From NCBI GenBank assembly GCA_003251995.1, contig QKDT01000267.1:1-7423 (forward strand): a stretch of DNA of 7,423 nucleotides, written 5' to 3'. The stretch comes from Desulfovibrio desulfuricans. Its GTDB lineage: Bacteria; Desulfobacterota; Desulfovibrionia; Desulfovibrionales; Desulfovibrionaceae. A program made the translations under genes and the position numbers. Positions 5,551 to 7,423 of this stretch are shown one piece after another (position 1 is the stretch's first letter; every line of letters starts with the position of its first letter). A model generated the notes under the pieces. It saw only the letters and a program-made list of their open reading frames with translations. It did no database searches and was not told where the DNA came from.

Positions 5551-5597
5551 ACAGAGCCGCTTGCGGGCTATTTTTGCTCGCAAGCGGCTCTGTTTTT
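5551..5597 (+). terminator. Strong rho-independent terminator after the amidotransferase gene
   Basis: ACAGAGCCGCTTGCG (5551-5565) pairs perfectly over 15 bp with CGCAAGCGGCTCTGT (5579-5593) around a 13-nt loop, directly followed by TTTT on the plus strand. It begins 34 bases past the stop codon and separates this gene from the glycosyltransferase. Confidence 0.93.
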
Positions 5598-5660
5598 AGC
5601 TGTTATTGCGCAAAATCCGTCAGTTTATTTTAAGGCTCAGGCCTGGGCAGGAGATCCCTG

Positions 5661-6638
5661 ATGAACGGCCCGCTTGTAAACATCACCATACCTGTGTTCA
5701 ACAGGTACCATCTCACGCAAAAAACACTGCTGGCACTGCGAAAAACCGCGCCCGGCATTTCTTTTGCCGTCACGGTGGTGGACAACGGCAGCCAGCCTGA
5801 TCTACGTCAGCGGCTGGTGGAGCTGCGGGAAGACGGGATCATAGACAATCTCTTTTTATTGCCCCGCAATATGGGTATTTCGTGTGCATGCAATATTGGC
5901 TGGCGCGCCGTGGACGCCCCGTATTACATGAAGCTCGACAACGACATGGCTGCCGTAACGCCCCTCTGGCTTGAAAATCTGTTTCGGCTGTGGGCGCATG
6001 GCGACCCCATGTCTGTGATTGGGCCAGTTTTTGATGAGGCAAAGCTGACGGGTGATCCCGGTACGCAGCGCACCCCAGATGGCATTCTTGGCATCTGTAC
6101 GGGCAATGTGCCGGGGGGCGCAACGGTCATTCCAAGGGAAGTTTCGCTCCTCATTGGCTACTGGAGCGAGGATTACGGACTGTATGGGGCCGATGACGGC
6201 GATTATGGCGCGCGTTTGGCCTGTGCGGGCATAAAACAATACTGCTACGATGTGCGCGGGTTCTTTGAACACTGCGGCTGTTTTGATAATTCGGAGTATG
6301 AAGATACCGAGCTGAACAAAAGCAGCGAACATGCGCGCCTTTTTAAAGATGAATCTGGCGGTATGGGCATGTTTTTGCTGAATTATTTTTTGTATAATAT
6401 GTGCGTGCGCAAGTGGAATGTGCCGCTGCGCTACCGCATCAAGGATATGGACGGCTATAATGTGGTGCTGGAGGAAGACCCCGCCTACGCGCCAATACAA
6501 TTGGCCCTGCGCCGCAGCAAGGAGTTGCTGGACAATCTGTCAGCGGCTGACCGCCATAACGACATGTATTCGGATACAGTGGTGAACCGGCTGAAAAGGA
6601 TATGGAATGGTTGCGGGCAGGGATGCGACCCCGCCTGA
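5661..6638 (+). CDS. Glycosyltransferase, GT-A fold, family 2-like
   Basis: A 325-aa protein with no signal peptide or clear membrane span, likely cytoplasmic, transferring a sugar from a nucleotide-sugar donor to an unknown acceptor. Family 2 landmarks appear in order: NITIPVFNR (7-15), VVDNGS (39-44), the NMGISCACNIGW block (70-81), and KLDND (91-95) supplying the metal/nucleotide-binding DxD as D93-N-D95. GADDGDYGARLACAG (176-190) resembles the acidic 'EDDDL..R' acceptor-side motif of galactosyltransferase-type GT-A enzymes, and FFEHCG (201-206) fits the conserved His loop. Residues from about 210 on are family-variable. Ten cysteines are present, including CAC (75-77), CGC (205-207) and a C-terminal CGQGC (318-322). 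AGGAG (5649-5653) lies seven bases before the ATG. It has a terminator upstream and another after it, so it is probably a single-gene unit with a promoter in 5598-5650 that I could not define. Confidence 0.83.
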   Translation: MNGPLVNITIPVFNRYHLTQKTLLALRKTAPGISFAVTVVDNGSQPDLRQRLVELREDGIIDNLFLLPRNMGISCACNIGWRAVDAPYYMKLDNDMAAVTPLWLENLFRLWAHGDPMSVIGPVFDEAKLTGDPGTQRTPDGILGICTGNVPGGATVIPREVSLLIGYWSEDYGLYGADDGDYGARLACAGIKQYCYDVRGFFEHCGCFDNSEYEDTELNKSSEHARLFKDESGGMGMFLLNYFLYNMCVRKWNVPLRYRIKDMDGYNVVLEEDPAYAPIQLALRRSKELLDNLSAADRHNDMYSDTVVNRLKRIWNGCGQGCDPA

Positions 6639-6671
6639 ACCAGAACTTGGGGGTTGGGGTATCTGCAACAA

Positions 6672-6712
6672 ATCAGGGGCTGTTGGCATTACCGACAGCC
6701 CCTGATCTTTTA
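6672..6712. terminator. Terminator between convergent genes (glycosyltransferase and exported protein)
   Basis: ATCAGGGGCTGTTGG (6672-6686) pairs with CCGACAGCCCCTGAT (6692-6706) over 15 positions with one G-T wobble and a 5-nt loop. The plus side is followed by CTTTTA and the minus side by TTTGTTG, so it can serve both converging genes. It starts 34 bases after the glycosyltransferase stop. Confidence 0.82.
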
Positions 6713-6741
6713 AATCCGCAAAATCTACAACAAAATGCCGC

Positions 6742-7197
6742 TTATTTGGGCAGCAGGTTATTGTATTCTGTGCTTTTCACATGCCTTTTTATAAAAGCCA
6801 AGCCAAGTTTACGGTCGCCAGTGATGGTAGTGACCATAAAGATGTCGCCAGCCGTAGCTACCCAGGCCTGACAGGGGGTTTGCTGCTGGGTAAAGGCAAA
6901 CGTGTATTGTCCGCTTCTTTCCACCGGGGGTTTGGGCGACTTAAACTGGCTGGCAAACATCTCAGCAACAGTCTTGGCGTCCGTACCGCCGCTGGGGCCG
7001 GTAACAAAGCCGACAGTGGAGTTTCCGGCGGCATTGGAAAAAATGACCGTGGTGGTTCCCTGGTTTTCCGTAGGAGCCATAACGGCCTTCCAGTTGTCGG
7101 GCAGGTCGGCGGTAATGTATTTGGTACTTACCTCATCAGCCAGCGCGGGCACCGCCAGGAGCATGACAAAAAGAAGAATCACAAATTTTTTGAGCAT
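6742..7197 (-). CDS. Small exported protein of unknown function
   Basis: A 151-aa protein with a clear Sec signal peptide: MLKK, a hydrophobic core to about residue 17, and PALA (17-20) before likely cleavage at D21. The mature 131 residues have no further membrane helix and only one cysteine (C109), so a soluble periplasmic protein is expected. The pattern YITADLPDNWKAV (27-39), then a beta-strand stretch TTTVIFSNAAGNSTVGFV (48-65), and a C-terminal AWVATAGDIFMVTTITG (111-127) loosely recalls PsbP/DcrB-like folds. That is a guess from strand pattern, not a recognised family match. I do not recognise the gene. The start at 7197 is chosen because GGGAG (complement of 7205-7209) precedes it and it begins at the signal peptide; the in-frame ATG at 7314 would add 39 unrelated residues. 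It has its own promoter candidate and a shared terminator. Confidence 0.83.
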   Translation of the reverse strand: MLKKFVILLFVMLLAVPALADEVSTKYITADLPDNWKAVMAPTENQGTTTVIFSNAAGNSTVGFVTGPSGGTDAKTVAEMFASQFKSPKPPVERSGQYTFAFTQQQTPCQAWVATAGDIFMVTTITGDRKLGLAFIKRHVKSTEYNNLLPK

Positions 7198-7204
7198 GAA
7201 AATT

Positions 7205-7209
7205 CTCCC
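7205..7209 (-). promoter_or_regulatory. Shine-Dalgarno that fixes the exported-protein start
   Basis: GGGAG on the minus strand, seven bases before the ATG at 7197. It supports the start immediately at the signal peptide. Confidence 0.7.
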
Positions 7210-7292
7210 GCTTAAATGCGCACCGTTAGCGGCGGCGCGCCTTCCAATAGGAGAGGGTAAACCGTTCGCAGGGCAATGCAATAGCTCAGCCC

Positions 7293-7321
7293 GTTGTATG
7301 CAATGGCTCTTCAAAAGACAA
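7293..7321 (-). promoter_or_regulatory. Candidate sigma-70 promoter of the exported-protein gene
   Basis: On the minus strand, TTGTCT (complement of 7316-7321) and TACAAC (complement of 7293-7298) are separated by 17 bp, each matching the consensus at four of six bases. Transcription would start near 7286, leaving a leader of about 90 nt before the ATG at 7197. The call is by eye. Confidence 0.4.
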
Positions 7322-7350
7322 TGATTTTTACTCTATTTTAATGGCCTTAA

Positions 7351-7384
7351 AAAAGCCCTGCCGACAAAAATCGACAGGGCTTTT
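7351..7384. terminator. Bidirectional-looking rho-independent terminator near the right edge
   Basis: AAAAGCCCTG (7351-7360) pairs with CAGGGCTTTT (7375-7384), extended inside by CGA/TCG after one mismatch, with a CAAAAA loop. On the minus strand the stem leads into TTTTTT, stronger than the TTTT on the plus strand. It therefore probably ends a minus-strand gene lying mostly beyond 7423. In that direction the last visible codons read S-T-L-V then TAG (complement of 7409-7411), a possible gene end 25 bases before the stem. Confidence 0.75.
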
Positions 7385-7423
7385 CAGATAGGCGCGCAGG
7401 GTTGCGCGCTATACAAGGGTACT

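Noticed and set aside
1..7423. CRISPR array, insertion sequence, phage or defence system
   Set aside because: No repeated spaced units, transposase, integrase or defence-type domains were seen; all recognised genes are transport or ordinary enzymes.

Overview
The window looks like chromosomal DNA from a moderately GC-rich Gram-negative bacterium, most likely a Desulfovibrio-type deltaproteobacterium (Desulfobacterota). This is inferred mainly from the operon in the left half. It has the order nikK-nikM-nikL-nikQ-nikO, a nickel ECF-type transporter layout known from that group, with a soluble DUF4198 protein and a membrane-anchored NikL instead of NikN. No phage, transposon, CRISPR, tRNA or rRNA was seen.

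Layout. Positions 1-318 (minus) hold the first 106 codons of a gene that runs off the left edge; its product starts with a probable PAS domain. Positions 319-616 are non-coding with two small hairpins. Positions 617-4347 (minus) are the five-gene nickel transport operon, read right to left: nikK (4347-3577), nikM (3474-2863), nikL (2846-2124), nikQ (2114-1353), nikO (1360-617). Positions 4348-4818 are a 471-bp divergent intergenic region with a 20-bp-period direct repeat and a perfect 7+7 inverted repeat next to the nikK promoter side. Positions 4819-5517 (plus) encode a class I glutamine amidotransferase, closed by a strong rho-independent terminator at 5551-5597. Positions 5661-6638 (plus) encode a GT-A/family 2-like glycosyltransferase. 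A terminator hairpin at 6672-6712 lies between it and the convergent gene 7197-6742 (minus), which encodes a small exported protein of unknown function. A last bidirectional hairpin at 7351-7384 closes this gene's upstream region and probably ends a gene lying beyond the right edge.

How the genes work together. NikM (metal-binding membrane component), NikQ (EcfT-like transmembrane coupling protein) and NikO (ATPase) should form the energised uptake channel. NikK (periplasmic) and NikL (periplasmic domain on a single membrane anchor) are the accessory components that replace NikN. Nickel would supply [NiFe] hydrogenases or similar enzymes. All three externally exposed components put a histidine at or next to the mature N terminus, and NikO carries a His-rich tail. 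The amidotransferase, glycosyltransferase and exported protein each have their own terminator or promoter, and nothing in the sequence ties them to nickel uptake.

I did not find an obviously new multi-gene system. The best leads are the shared N-terminal histidines, the NikO His tail, the candidate operator next to nikK, and the unassigned exported protein.
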